A DNA stretch of 64,000 bases from JAFAFN01 sp963707555 (GTDB lineage Bacteria; Actinomycetota; Acidimicrobiia; Acidimicrobiales; Microtrichaceae), in NCBI GenBank assembly GCA_963707555.1, contig CAVPQM010000005.1:1-64000 (forward strand), written 5' to 3'. Below are positions 40,146 through 49,418 of the stretch, piece by piece. Within the stretch, counting starts at the first letter, position 1. Each line of letters opens with the position of its first letter. The notes beneath the pieces were generated by a model that saw only the letters and a program-made list of their open reading frames with translations, was not told the DNA's origin and did no database searches. A program made the translations under genes and the position numbers.

Positions 40146-41126
40146 ATGAGCGACGGACGCGAACCCCTGTCGGGCCCACCGGAGCGCTTCACCATCTCGG
40201 CAGACCGGTACCGGGCGGTCACCCTGTTCGCGCTGGTGATGATCGCTGCGATCGTCGTCACGGGCGCTGCGGTCCGACTGTCCGGGTCCGGCATGGGCTG
40301 CGACACCTGGCCGAACTGCGCGGATGGCGAGCTGGTGCGCTTCGGCAACCCGAACCAGACGATCGAGCAGGTCAACCGCCTGTTCACCGGCATGGTGTCG
40401 CTGTCCGTCATCGCCGCGGTGCTCGGGTCGCTGCGGCGCCGGCCCTACCGGGTCGACCTGGTCTGGTGGTCGTTCGCGCTCGTCGGCGGGGTCCTCGCCC
40501 AGATCGTGCTCGGCGGCATCACCGTCCTGGTCCACCTGCACCCCGCAGCGGTCGCCGGCCACTTCGTGCTGTCGATGGTCCTGCTCGTCGCAGCGGTCAA
40601 CCTGGTCTGGAAGGCACGCCACGGCACCGCACCCCGCCGCGCGCTCGTCGGTGCGACCGACGTCGTGCTGTCCCGGCTCGCGGCGGTCTGCGCCACCGCG
40701 CTCATGGTGACCGGACCGGTCGTGACCGGCAGCGGCCCGCACGCCGGCGACGCCGAGGCCCAGCGGTTCGGGTTCTTCATCCCCGACGTCGTGCGCGTCC
40801 ACAGCATCAACATGTGGATCTTCCTGGTCGTGGTCGTGGCGCTCATGGCCCGGCTCGGCCGTTCGGGGGCGCCGACGGCCGTGGTGCGGCGCGGCGGGTT
40901 GCTGCTCGCCGCGATCGTGGCGCAGGGCGCCATCGGCTACACGCAGTACTCCCTGGGCATCCCGCCGTGGATCGTCCTGGCCCACATCGCGGGAGCGACG
41001 ACGGTGGTCGGGCTGATGGTGTGGTTCCACCTCGGCCTGTTCGACACCGACACCGCCCCCGAGACCGACACCGACGACCGGGCCACGTCGCCGGCCACGG
41101 CGGCGCTGTCGGCCGAGCCCGCATGA
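40146..41126 (+). CDS. ctaA: Heme A synthase (COX15/CtaA family)
   Basis: Oxidises the heme O methyl group to heme A. 326 residues, eight helices in two halves. GSGMGCDTWPNC gives the paired Cys loop; heme-ligand His candidates are HLHPAAVAGHFVLS in the first half and VHSINMWIF and LAHIAGATTV in the second. EQVNRLFTGMVSLSVI is the conserved Glu/Arg helix. ATG at 40146. The stop overlaps the clpS start (ATGA), so clpS is translated with it. Divergent from ctaB, as is common. Confidence 0.93.
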   Translation: MSDGREPLSGPPERFTISADRYRAVTLFALVMIAAIVVTGAAVRLSGSGMGCDTWPNCADGELVRFGNPNQTIEQVNRLFTGMVSLSVIAAVLGSLRRRPYRVDLVWWSFALVGGVLAQIVLGGITVLVHLHPAAVAGHFVLSMVLLVAAVNLVWKARHGTAPRRALVGATDVVLSRLAAVCATALMVTGPVVTGSGPHAGDAEAQRFGFFIPDVVRVHSINMWIFLVVVVALMARLGRSGAPTAVVRRGGLLLAAIVAQGAIGYTQYSLGIPPWIVLAHIAGATTVVGLMVWFHLGLFDTDTAPETDTDDRATSPATAALSAEPA

Positions 41127-41413
41127 GCTCGACCGCGCCGGTCGAGGTCCTCGAGCCGGACACGACGTCGATCACCGACCTCGACGCGCCGTGGGTCGTC
41201 CTGGTCTGGAACGACCCGATCAACCTCATGTCGTACGTCGCCTTCGTGCTCCGAAAGCTGTTCGGCCACTCCAAGGAGAAGGCGAACCAGCTGATGATGC
41301 AGGTCCACACCGAGGGCAAGGCGGTCGTCTCCAGCGGCACCCGCACCGAGGCCGAGCGTGACGTGTTCCGTCTGCACGAGCACGGCCTGTGGGCCACGAT
41401 GCAGCAGGACTGA
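41123..41413 (+). CDS. clpS: ATP-dependent Clp protease adaptor
   Basis: 96-residue adaptor that hands N-degron substrates to ClpAP/ClpCP. The family core is complete: VVLVWNDPINLMSYVAFVLR, FGHSKEKANQLMMQVHTEGK and the RDVFRLHEHGLWATM tail. Start codon overlaps the ctaA stop. Followed after three bases by DUF2017, its usual neighbour in actinobacteria. Confidence 0.95.
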   Translation: MSSTAPVEVLEPDTTSITDLDAPWVVLVWNDPINLMSYVAFVLRKLFGHSKEKANQLMMQVHTEGKAVVSSGTRTEAERDVFRLHEHGLWATMQQD

Positions 41414-41415
41414 GC

Positions 41416-41892
41416 GTGGGCATCTTCGATCGGCGCCGACGTCGACCGTTCTCGCGCCGGGCCGACGGCTCCTACGACGTGGACCTCGACGACGAGGTCA
41501 GGGGGCTGGTCCTCGCGCTGGTGGGCCAGGTCCGGGAGCTGCTGAGCACCGACAGCCCCGCGCTGCGACGTCTCTTCCCGGCGCCGTACGGCGACGACGA
41601 GGAACGCAACGCCGGCTACGCCGTGTTGGCGGGCGCCGAGCTGTTCGAGTCACGCCTGTCGGGCATCAGCGAGGTCGAGTCGACCATCGACGCCGACGTG
41701 CTCACCGAGGAGCAGCTCGAGGCGTGGATGCGCTCGATCAACGACGTTCGCCTCGTGCTGGGCACCATCCTCGGCATCGAGGACGAGAGCGGACCGCTCG
41801 GGCTCAGCGACGACCAGGCCCCCATGTACTCCGCGTACGAGCTGCTCGGCGCAGTCCTCGACGCGGTCGTGGACGGCCTCGCCGCCGACTGA
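41416..41892 (+). CDS. DUF2017 family protein
   Basis: 158 residues, all-helical, no known activity. Begins VGIFDRRRRRPFSRRADGSY at the GTG at 41416; the acidic middle DEVRGLVLALVGQVRELL and PALRRLFPAPYGDDEERNAG are typical, as is MRSINDVRLVLGTILGIEDE. Constant pairing with clpS in actinobacteria suggests a role in regulated proteolysis (inference). Intact frame. Confidence 0.88.
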   Translation: MGIFDRRRRRPFSRRADGSYDVDLDDEVRGLVLALVGQVRELLSTDSPALRRLFPAPYGDDEERNAGYAVLAGAELFESRLSGISEVESTIDADVLTEEQLEAWMRSINDVRLVLGTILGIEDESGPLGLSDDQAPMYSAYELLGAVLDAVVDGLAAD

Positions 41893-41919
41893 CAGCGAGC
41901 ACGGCGAGTGGGGTCGGGC

Positions 41920-43762
41920 TCAGATCCCGCAGCGCTGCGCCAGCGCCACCCGGCTCCGCTCGAACTCGGGTGACGTGTGGAGCGTGTCGTCGCTCAGCCG
42001 CTCCGGTCCGAACGTGGCGAGCAGGCCGTCCGCGAAGCACCGCGCCGCGTCGAGCTCGACGCCCTCGACCACGCCGCCGGCGACGAGACCGTTCTCCATC
42101 GCCATCAGCCCGAGCGCGGTCGCCGCGTCCTGCGACGGCGTGAACGCGACGTCTGCACCGGGGTCACAGGAGTGGACCGAGACCGAGTCGCCCTCGACGG
42201 TCGCGGTCGCTCCGGCTTGCGGCGGGAGCTGTTCCAGCCAGCGGCGGGCGCCGTCACCGAAGGTCCGCAGCCGCTTCGGGGGACGTCGCCGCCACCGACG
42301 CGTCGAAGCAGACCCGGCCGCCGTCGTCGGTGTACACGACGACCGAGTCGCCGTCCCACCCGCTCACGGCCGAAGCGACCGTGTCCGGCTCGAGCCAACT
42401 CGCGAAGGCGACCGCCCACGAGAACGCGCCCCAGGTGTCGGTGTAGAGCACGTCGGCACCAGCGGGCGCGTCGAGCTCGTCGACCTCGGCGGCCGACTGC
42501 AGCTCGTCGCGGGGCACGAGCCCGATGATCTGAGCCGTGGTGGGCCGGGGATCGCTGAGCATGGTGGCCAGGTCGACGCCATCGGGGCCCTCGAGTGCGA
42601 TCTCGACCCAGCTCGGGCCGAACGCGTACGGCATCGAGAACATCGTGCCCAGGACGTCGGGAACCTCGGCCCCGGCCAGGGCGGCCGCTGCCTCGGCGCC
42701 ACGTGCGGATTCCTGCGACATGACCTGCTCCTGTTGGGCGGGGTCCAGCTGCTCGACGAACGCCCGCTCGACCAGGCTGGCATCGCCCTCGAGCAACGCG
42801 ACCATGGCATCAGACGTCTCGGTGGTGTCCGGCGGCTCTCACGGCGGCCAGGTCGACCACCTGGTGCTGCAGCGCGTGGGCCAGCTCGTGGACCACCACG
42901 ACCTTCAATTCGATGGCCAACTCCCCGCCGACGGGCAGACCGCGCACGACGATGCGGTCCTCGTAGGGGTCGTAGAACGCTGCGGTGCCGTCGGCCATCA
43001 GCGACTCGTTCGCGGCGCCCAGGTCCGGAGCTCCGCTGATGAGACCGAGCGAGCGGTAGAGGGCGATGTCCTCACTCGCCGCCGCGTCCGCCGCCTCATC
43101 CGCCGCCGCGTCCGCGTCGGTCGGATCCGCTCCACCGCCGGCGAGCAGGCGGTACTGCTCCGGGTCGACGAAGTCGACGTAGACCGGATGGTCGAACTCG
43201 CTGTCGCGTTCGGCCTCCACGAACTCGACGAGCTCGACGACGGCGGGATCCCAGGTGTCAGGGTGGGCGGAGCCGCGGTCCATCGCCCACCAACCGATCG
43301 CCGCTGCGCCGACCAGGCACAGGAGCGCCGCGGAGCCCAGCACGAACCAGAGACCGGCTCGTCGCCCGCCGCCTGCCCGCGACGCGGGCCCAGGTGGCGC
43401 GTACCCGTGCCCGCCCCACGCCCGGGCGTACGGATGCACGGGCATGCCCGGTGACCTCGGCTGGCCCTGCGGCGGTGCGTACGGCTGGCCCTGCGGCGGC
43501 GCGAACGGCTGGCCCTGCGGCGGCGCGAACGGCTGGCCCTGCGGCGGCGCGAACGGCTGGCCCTGCGGCGGCGCGAACGGCTGGCCCTGCGGCGGCGGGA
43601 ACTGCTCACCCTGCGGCGCGCAGACGGCTTCGCCGGTCGGTGCGAACGGCTGGCCTGACGGCGGCGGGACTGGTCGACGGGCGCGGCGACGGGAGGAGCA
43701 TCGGGCTGCACCGGCGGCACACCGCGGAACGGCGGCGGGGTGGGTGCTTCGTGCGGAGCCAT
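41920..43762 (-). CDS. Membrane-anchored HExxH metalloprotease with Pro-rich repeats (frame broken)
   Basis: Start MAPHEAPTPPPFRGVPPVQP at 43762, then six 8-residue repeats QGQPFAPP, one helix (GLWFVLGSAALLCLVGAAAI) and a large extracytoplasmic domain. This holds VVVVHELAHALQHQ, a zinc-protease HExxH helix, preceded by FYDPYEDRIVVRGLPVGGEL. C-terminal segments LLEGDASLVERAFVEQLDPA, MFSMPYAFGPSWVEIALEG and FGPERLSDDTLHTSPEFERS end at 41920. Breaks near 43690, 42830 and 42275. I do not know a named family for the whole; actinobacterial Pro-rich N-tails often bind cytoskeletal or signalling partners. Confidence 0.72.
43459..43602 (-). repeat. Six 24-bp in-frame repeats (QGQPFAPP)
   Basis: Exactly 6 x 24 bp, units starting at 43459, 43483, 43507, 43531, 43555 and 43579. 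The central copies are nearly identical at the DNA level, so recent expansion by slippage is likely. Encodes the Pro/Gln-rich cytoplasmic tail of the metalloprotease. Confidence 0.88.
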
Positions 43763-43809
43763 GGTGCGCTGAGCGTATCGGCGCCGGGTGGTTGTCCGGC
43801 GCAGCGCCG

Positions 43810-43839
43810 TTGGGGTCGGGCGCCGTCCCTTGGTAGGCT
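43810..43839 (+). promoter_or_regulatory. Putative promoter of tRNA-Glu
   Basis: TTGGGG (43810-43815), an 18-base spacer and TAGGCT (43834-43839), 24 bases before the tRNA. The fit to the housekeeping consensus is fair only. Confidence 0.4.
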
Positions 43840-43862
43840 GCGGCGCTCCCTCCGGGGAGCAG

Positions 43863-43938
43863 GCCCCCATCGTCCAGCGGCCTAGGACGCCTGCCTTTCA
43901 CGCAGGTAACACGGGTTCGAATCCCGTTGGGGGTACCA
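43863..43938 (+). tRNA. tRNA-Glu (anticodon TTC)
   Basis: Acceptor GCCCCCA pairs with TGGGGGT. Anticodon stem-loop CCTGC-CTTTCAC-GCAGG gives TTC. T-arm CGGGTTCGAATCCCG. The CCA end is encoded (43936-43938). Confidence 0.96.
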
Positions 43939-43972
43939 GGTTCGCCGCCACTGCGGTCCGCTTCGGATCGAC

Positions 43973-44003
43973 TTGGTGCGCCGAGCCTTCGGCGGGCTAC
44001 GAT
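43973..44003 (+). promoter_or_regulatory. Putative promoter of tRNA-Asp
   Basis: TTGGTG (43973-43978), a 19-base spacer and a good -10 TACGAT (43998-44003), 20 bases before the tRNA. Confidence 0.45.
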
Positions 44004-44023
44004 CAGCGCTCGCACAGATGCGT

Positions 44024-44101
44024 GGTCCCGTGGTGCAGCCTGGAGTGCACGCCGGCCTGTCAAGCCGGAGGTCGCGGGTTCAAATCCCGTCGGGACCGCC
44101 A
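44024..44101 (+). tRNA. tRNA-Asp (anticodon GTC)
   Basis: Acceptor GGTCCCG pairs with CGGGACC. Anticodon loop CTGTCAA gives GTC, between GCCGG and CCGG(A) stems. T-arm CGGGTTCAAATCCCG. CCA encoded at 44099-44101. Confidence 0.95.
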
Positions 44102-44108
44102 TTCGAGT

Positions 44109-44173
44109 GTCCGGAGCTCTCCAGGCTCCGGACGGGAACCGAGGTCCGGTCGGTTGGTCACCCAACCGACCGG
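44109..44173 (+). terminator. Two hairpins between tRNA-Asp and tRNA-Phe
   Basis: GTCCGGAG / CTCCGGAC (44109-44133), then a perfect 12-bp stem CCGGTCGGTTGG / CCAACCGACCGG with loop TCAC (44146-44173). Probably processing or termination structures; there is no U-run. Confidence 0.55.
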
Positions 44174-44184
44174 GCGTCAACCCC

Positions 44185-44260
44185 GGTCGGGTAGCTCAGT
44201 TGGCAGAGCGTCCGCCTGAAAAGCGGAAGGTCACCGGATCGACGCCGGTCCCGACCACCA
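44185..44260 (+). tRNA. tRNA-Phe (anticodon GAA)
   Basis: Acceptor GGTCGGG pairs with CCCGACC. Loop CTGAAAA gives anticodon GAA. D-arm GCTCAGTTGGCAGAGC. CCA encoded at 44258-44260. Confidence 0.95.
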
Positions 44261-44269
44261 GAACGCACC

Positions 44270-44295
44270 GGAGCCGGACCCTCGGGTCCGGCTCC
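44270..44295. terminator. Strong hairpin after tRNA-Phe
   Basis: GGAGCCGGACCC / GGGTCCGGCTCC, a 12-bp perfect inverted repeat (effective loop of four bases), followed by TGTCGTTGTG. It lies between tRNA-Phe and the end of the convergent malic enzyme gene, so it may serve both directions. Confidence 0.7.
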
Positions 44296-44326
44296 TGTCG
44301 TTGTGCTGGCGGGTCGGACCCGATGA

Positions 44327-45728
44327 TCAGCGGCAGACGCCGTCGGCCTTCGCCGCCGCAGCGCTCGCCCGGGCCACAGCGACTGCGACCGCGGGATCGA
44401 ACACCGACGGGATGATGTTGTCGGCGCGCGAGGTCCTCGGGCTTCACCGTCTCGGCGATCGCCTCGGCAGCGGCCACCTTCATGTTCTCGGTGATGCGCC
44501 GAGCGCCGGCGTCGAGCGCACCGCGGAAGATGCCGGGGAAGGCCAGCACGTTGTTGATCTGGTTCGGGAAGTCGGATCGACCCGTCGCGATGACCGCCGC
44601 GACGTCCTGGATCAGCTCGGGGCGGATCTCGGGATCGGGGTTCGCCATGGCGAAGACGATCGGGTCGGTCGCCATGCCGATGACGTCGTCACGGGTGATC
44701 AGGTCGGGGCCCGACAGCCCGATGAAGACGTCGGCCCCGGGCATGACCTCGGCGATGGAGCCGGACAGGCCATCGGGGTTCGTGTTCTCGGCGAACCACT
44801 GCTTCGACTTGTTCAGCCCCTCACGCCCGGTGTGCACCGCACCCTGGCGATCGCACCCGACGATGTTCACCACGCCCGCGTTCATGAGGATCTTCGACAC
44901 GGCGACACCCGCGGCGCCGACACCGGCGACAACCACCTTGAGGTCGGCCTTCTGCTTGCCGACGATCTTCAGTGCGTTCTCGAGCGCGGCGAGGGTGACG
45001 ATGGCGGTGCCGTGCTGGTCGTCGTGGAAGACCGGGATGTCGAGCTCCTCGACCAGGCGCTCCTCGACGTCGAACGCACCGGGTGCCGCGATGTCCTCGA
45101 GGTTGATGCCACCGAAGGTCGGAGCGATCCGCTTGACGGTCTCGATGATCTCGTCGGGGTCCGTGGTGTCGAGGCAGATCGGGAACGCGTCGACGCCTGC
45201 GAAGTGCTTGAACAGCAGCGCCTTGCCCTCCATGACGGGCATCGCCGCCTCGGGTCCGATGTCGCCGAGCCCGAGGACCGCGGTGCCGTCGGAGACGATC
45301 GCGACCGTGTTGCGCTTGATCGTGTAGCGGTGCGCCGTCTCGGGGTTCTTGTTGATCTCCATGCAGACCCTGGCGACACCCGGCGTGTACGCCATGGAGA
45401 GGTCCTCGATGTCACGCACCGGCGCGAGGGGCAGGACCTCGATCTTGCCGCCCTCGTGCATGTGGAAGGTTCGGTCCTCGAACTCGAGGATCTCGATGCC
45501 GTCGATGCCCTCGATGGCCGAGCGCACCTGCTCCTGGTGGGCGACGCTCGTGCAGTTGACGACCACGTCCTCGTCGAGGATCGAGGTCTTGACCTCGAAG
45601 CCGCGCAGCCCCGAGATGTTGCCGCCTACTTCACCGATCGCGATCGCGAGTCGGCCGAGCATGCCCGGCTCGTTGACCATGCGAACACGGATTCGGACGG
45701 AGAAGGCGGGGGTGGGGGTGTCTGCCAT
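44327..45728 (-). CDS. NAD(P)-dependent malic enzyme with ACT domain (one frame break)
   Basis: Decarboxylates malate to pyruvate. The N-terminal ACT domain (residues 1-80, RVRMVNEPGMLGRLAIAIGE) is an allosteric module found in some actinobacterial malic enzymes. The catalytic part has YTPGVARVCMEINKNPE, VSDGTAVLGLGDIGPEAAMP, KALLFKHFAGVDAFPICLD, VFHDDQHGTAIVTLAALENA, the Rossmann motif VVAGVGAAGVAVSKILM and NPDPEIRPELI. One extra base near 44427 breaks the frame before the last 25 residues; corrected, it ends at TGA 44327. ATG at 45728. Confidence 0.94.
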
Positions 45729-45805
45729 AGCGACTGCGAGGCTAACCGCCCCGGCACCGCACGACGAAGCGAGGCCGCGGCCTCACCCCCACCCGCCGCC
45801 AGCGC

Positions 45806-47008
45806 TCAGCCGCAGGCGGCGTGCAGCGACGGGTAGGGGTTGACGGCGCTGCCACCTGCGGGCTTCACACCGAGGTGCAGGTGGGGGTCGCCACCCGCCG
45901 CGTTGCCGCTGGCGCCCACCGTGCCGATCGGCGTGCCCGCCGAGACCGAACCGGAGGAGCCGATCGTGTCATCGAGGTGGGCGCCGTAGATCACCCAGCC
46001 GCTGTTCGTCGACAGGCTGAACGTGGTGCCACCCAGGTTGTTCGACCCGAAGCTGACCACACCGGAGGCCGGCGCATAGATCGTCGTGCCCGTGCCGGCG
46101 AACATGTCCGTGCCCTCGTGGAACCGGGTGCTGCCGCGGGGGAAGCCCCAGTCGTTCATGAAGCTCGCTCCCGGGACCGGACAGACCAGCTCGGGTCCGA
46201 CCGCCGAACCGGACGACGTGCTGGCTGAGGACGTCGCTACCTGACGACGTGCTGGCGGGTGACGCCGCGGCCGCCTGCGACCCACCGCTCGACGACGAGC
46301 CGGCCGGGATCGTGAGGACGTCGCCCTCGAAGATGAGGCTCGTCATCTTGAGGCCGTTCGCGGCGAGCAGCGCCGAGAGCTTCACGCCGTGACGACGAGC
46401 GATCCGCTCCAGCACGTCACCGGGCTTCACGGTGTAGCTGCTCGCCGAGGACCCGCCCGACGCAGCGCCCGAGCCGTTGGACGAGCCGGAGCCCTTCGAG
46501 CCCGAGGGGATGGTGAGCTCGTCGCCCTCGACGATGAGGCTCGTCGACTCGAGGCCGTTCGCGGCGAGCAACGCCGAGAGCTTCACGCCGTGACGACGGG
46601 CGATCCGCTCCAGCACGTCACCGTCCTGCACCGTGTAGCTGCCCGACGAGCCGCCCTTCGCGGACGACGTACCCGACGACGTGCCCGACGAGGAGCTGAT
46701 GCGGGACGCGGTCAGGCCGGGGTTCGGCGAGTCGAGCAGGAGGCGGGCGCCGGCGTAGAGCCGGTCCCCGACGATGCCGTTGATCGAACGGATCGAGTCG
46801 GCCGAGACGCCGTACGGCGTGCGATCGATCCGACCGAATCACCCGGGCGCACCACGTGGTAGCGCTGCCCACCCGAGGTGGTGTTCCCGCCCTTTCCGGA
46901 CGACGAGGAGGTGGCGGCTCCCGGGGCGGCGGCAGCGGACGGGGCCAGGGCCCCCGTGAACACTGCAGCCGACGCGAGCACCGCGATGAGGTACTTGTGG
47001 TTCCGCAT
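45806..47008 (-). CDS. Secreted LysM-LysM-LysM-M23 cell-wall peptidase (frame broken)
   Basis: Signal peptide MRNHKYLIAVLASAAVFTGA with AAAAP cleavage region (start 47008; an alternative is 47041). Three LysM peptidoglycan-binding repeats: YHVVRPGDS..IARR, YTVQDGDVLERIARRHGVKL and YTVKPGDVLERIARRHGVKL, the last two almost identical. Ser/Gly linkers separate them. The C-terminal LytM/M23 zinc endopeptidase domain has HEGTDMFAGTGTTIYAP (first ligands) and GDPHLHLGVKPAGG (HxH). Breaks near 46840 and 46240. Likely a peptidoglycan hydrolase in growth or division. Confidence 0.88.
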
Positions 47009-47092
47009 GCCCACTCGCGTCGGCGGCACACTCGAGGTCATGAGCGGTTCACGGACTGCGCTGGGGTGTTGCCACGCTCCAGCGCGAGATCA

Positions 47093-47130
47093 TCACCCGC
47101 AGGGGTGAACAGGCTCACCCGCAGGGGTGA
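47093..47130. repeat. Tandem hairpin pair TCACCC-GCAG-GGGTGA
   Basis: Two copies of the 16-bp inverted repeat TCACCCGCAGGGGTGA, at 47093-47108 and 47115-47130, centres 22 bp apart (two helical turns). They lie 85-120 bases upstream of the M23 gene and 14-50 bases beyond the stop at 47144, so they could be a regulator-binding pair or a 3'-end structure. Confidence 0.7.
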
Positions 47131-47143
47131 GAGCGGCGCCGAT

Positions 47144-48283
47144 TCAGGGGGCTGGGTCCCAACCGACCAGGCCGTAGCGCTCGTAGTCGCCGATGAAGAA
47201 GAACTCGTGCAGACCGTGGCCGACGGCGCCGTTCGACTGCTCGAACCGGGCGACCTGGTCGACGAGTCCGAACAGCCGAGCCGAGTCACGCTCGTAGTCG
47301 ATGTGCTCGCCCTCGACCACGAGCGGGCCCTGGTACATGCCGAAGCGCCAGTTCGGCTCGATGCCGTAGCCGGTGCCGAGCATCAGCCAGCAGTCCTGGA
47401 GCGGCGTCACCGCGATCTCGAGCGGACCACCGGGAGCGTCGGGGAAGCGCAACGTCGAGGACTCGATCCGACGGGTGCCCGGCGTGACCACCGCATCGTG
47501 CTCGACGCGCCCCAGGTACTCCGTCGGCCGGTCCGGGTCGTTCCAGATGCGGGTGGCCTCCTCGGTGACCCGGGTGCCGTCGGTGTGCTCGTTGAGCATG
47601 TAGAGGATCGAGTGGTCCTCGAACTGCATCGGCGCGTAGTTCCACATCCCGACCATCTGGCCGTCGGTGCGGATGCCGGCGGGCTCCTCCTCGCCGACCG
47701 GTCGCACCCCCCAGCTGCGGTCACGGGTCCCCCACCACTGGTCCGGGGTCACCTCGAAGGTCGTGTCCCCCGTGGTGATGGTGCCGGACCACTTGCCGGT
47801 CTGGGCGAGGCGCATCGTGTCGAACAGCACGCGCCCGTGCTTGCGGATGTACTGGCGCGGTTCCTCGAAGGCCGGGATGCTGCCCACCCAGGTGAGGTCG
47901 GCCGACACACCGTGCTCGTTCGGTTCGACGACGAACCGGAGCTCCTCGAGCGGCCGGATCACCTCGACGCGGATCGGTCCGACCGAGGTGTCCATCCGGT
48001 CCCCGAGCTCACGCGAGGCGCGCACCACACGGTGCGAGGTCCCGGTGGTGACCACCATGAAGGCATCGGCGACGGCCAGGTTCGGATACTGCCCGTACCC
48101 GAAGATCACCATGGCGTCGCCGTCGTTCTGGTGGCAGTTGAAGTAGTACCGGTCGTAGAAGTTCCGGTCGCTCGTCGCGGAGTGGCGGATGGTCTCGGCC
48201 ACCTGGTGGACCGGATAGTCGTCCCAGGACGACAGGCTCCCGTGTGCCCTCGGTCCCTCGAACGCAGATGCTTCCGTGGCCAT
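47144..48283 (-). CDS. CrtC/lipocalin-like protein of unknown substrate
   Basis: 379 residues without helices or signal peptide. Placed by segments such as RHSATSDRNFYDRYYFNCHQ, DGDAMVIFGYGQYPNLAVAD, WWGTRDRSWGVRPVGEEEPA and MQFEDHSILYMLNEHTDGTR, which I associate with actinobacterial relatives of carotenoid hydratase CrtC (double lipocalin-like fold). WGTRDRSWGVR is the most conserved stretch. Start at 48283, 35 bases downstream of a perfect CTGACG-N3-CGTCAG operator, linking it to the steroid-catabolic genes. A role in lipid or steroid handling is inferred from regulation only. Confidence 0.65.
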   Translation of the reverse strand: MATEASAFEGPRAHGSLSSWDDYPVHQVAETIRHSATSDRNFYDRYYFNCHQNDGDAMVIFGYGQYPNLAVADAFMVVTTGTSHRVVRASRELGDRMDTSVGPIRVEVIRPLEELRFVVEPNEHGVSADLTWVGSIPAFEEPRQYIRKHGRVLFDTMRLAQTGKWSGTITTGDTTFEVTPDQWWGTRDRSWGVRPVGEEEPAGIRTDGQMVGMWNYAPMQFEDHSILYMLNEHTDGTRVTEEATRIWNDPDRPTEYLGRVEHDAVVTPGTRRIESSTLRFPDAPGGPLEIAVTPLQDCWLMLGTGYGIEPNWRFGMYQGPLVVEGEHIDYERDSARLFGLVDQVARFEQSNGAVGHGLHEFFFIGDYERYGLVGWDPAP

Positions 48284-48317
48284 CTCGATCCCCCTGACGG
48301 TCGACGCCCCCGTCGAC

Positions 48318-48332
48318 CTGACGAGGCGTCAG
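48318..48332. promoter_or_regulatory. Palindromic operator upstream of the CrtC-like gene
   Basis: CTGACG-AGG-CGTCAG, 35 bases before the start at 48283. Perfect arms identical to those at 14005 and 19428. Confidence 0.75.
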
Positions 48333-48378
48333 ACTACCGGTGGTTCGACCCGTGCCCCGCCGACCCGGCGAAGGCGGC

Positions 48379-49418
48379 TCAGTCGGCGAAGCGAACGATG
48401 CCGTCGCCCTTGACGACCTCGCCCACCACGTGGGCGCGGTGGCCGGCGGTGCGCAGCGTGTCGATCGCGCGGTGCGCCTGGTCGGCCGGCACCGCCACGA
48501 CCATGCCGACACCCAGGTTGAACACCTTGCGCATCTCGTCGGTCGACACCGATCCGATCTGCTGCAGCTCGGAGAAGATGCGCGGCCACTCCCACGTGGA
48601 CGGATCGACCAGCGCGTCGTGGTGCGAGTCGAGCACGCGGTTCAGGTTGCCGGGCAGGCCGCCGCCGGTGATGTGCGCGACGGCGTGCACGTCGACGGCG
48701 TCGATCAGGGCGCGGATCGGCAGGCGCGTAGATGACCGACGGGACGAGCAGCTCGTCGCCCACGGTCGGCGCGTGGGAGTCGTCCCAGGCGCGGTCGTCG
48801 ACCGATCGGCCGGCGACGTCGAACATCAGCCGTCGGGCCAGCGAGTAGCCGTTGGAGCGGAGACCCGGGGACGGCAGGCGCGATCAGGACGTCACCGACG
48901 CCGACTCGCTCGCCCGTGATCATCGCCGAGCGCTCGACGACCCCGACGGCGAAGCCGACCAGGTCGAACTCGCCCGAGGCCATCGCCCCGGGGTGCTCTG
49001 CCATCTCGCCACCGACGAGGGCGCAGCCGGCCTGGCGACAGCCGTCGGCGACTCCGGCGACGAGCTGCTTCACATGAGCCGGGTCGAGCATGCCCACCGA
49101 GATGTAGTCGAGGAAGAACAGCGGCTCGGCGCCGGCGCACACCAGGTCGTCGACGCACATGGCGACCAGGTCGACGCCGATCGTGTCGAAGCGACCGACC
49201 GCGGTCGCGACCTGTGCCTTGGTGCCCACACCGTCGGTCGACGACACGAGCACGGGGTCGCGGTACCTGGTCGGGTCGAAGCGGAACAGCCCGCCGAAGC
49301 CACCGATGTCGCCGATGACCTCGGGCCGGAACGTCGATCGCACGTCGGCCTTGATCGCCTCGACCGCGGCCTCACCCGCATCGATCGACACGCCGGCGCC
49401 TGCATAGGTCTCACCCAC
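48379..49418 (-). CDS. purM: Phosphoribosylformylglycinamidine cyclo-ligase (AIR synthetase, two frame breaks)
   Basis: Fifth step of IMP synthesis, FGAM to AIR. VGETYAGAGVSIDAGEAAVE (GTG at 49418 behind GGAGG), FDPTRYRDPVLVSSTDGVGT with the ATP loop, TIGVDLVAMCVDDLVCAGAE, LFFLDYISVGMLD, GCALVGGEMAEHPGAM, then ITGGGLPGNLNRVLDSHHDA and the C-terminal VFNLGVGMVVAVPADQAHRA. Breaks near 48885 and 48730; the span is 3n+2, fitting two inserted bases. Start overlaps the purF stop by 8 bases. Confidence 0.94.

Noticed and set aside
43862..44260. Integration site (att) at the tRNA cluster
   Set aside because: No partial tRNA duplicate or integrase was found in the window.
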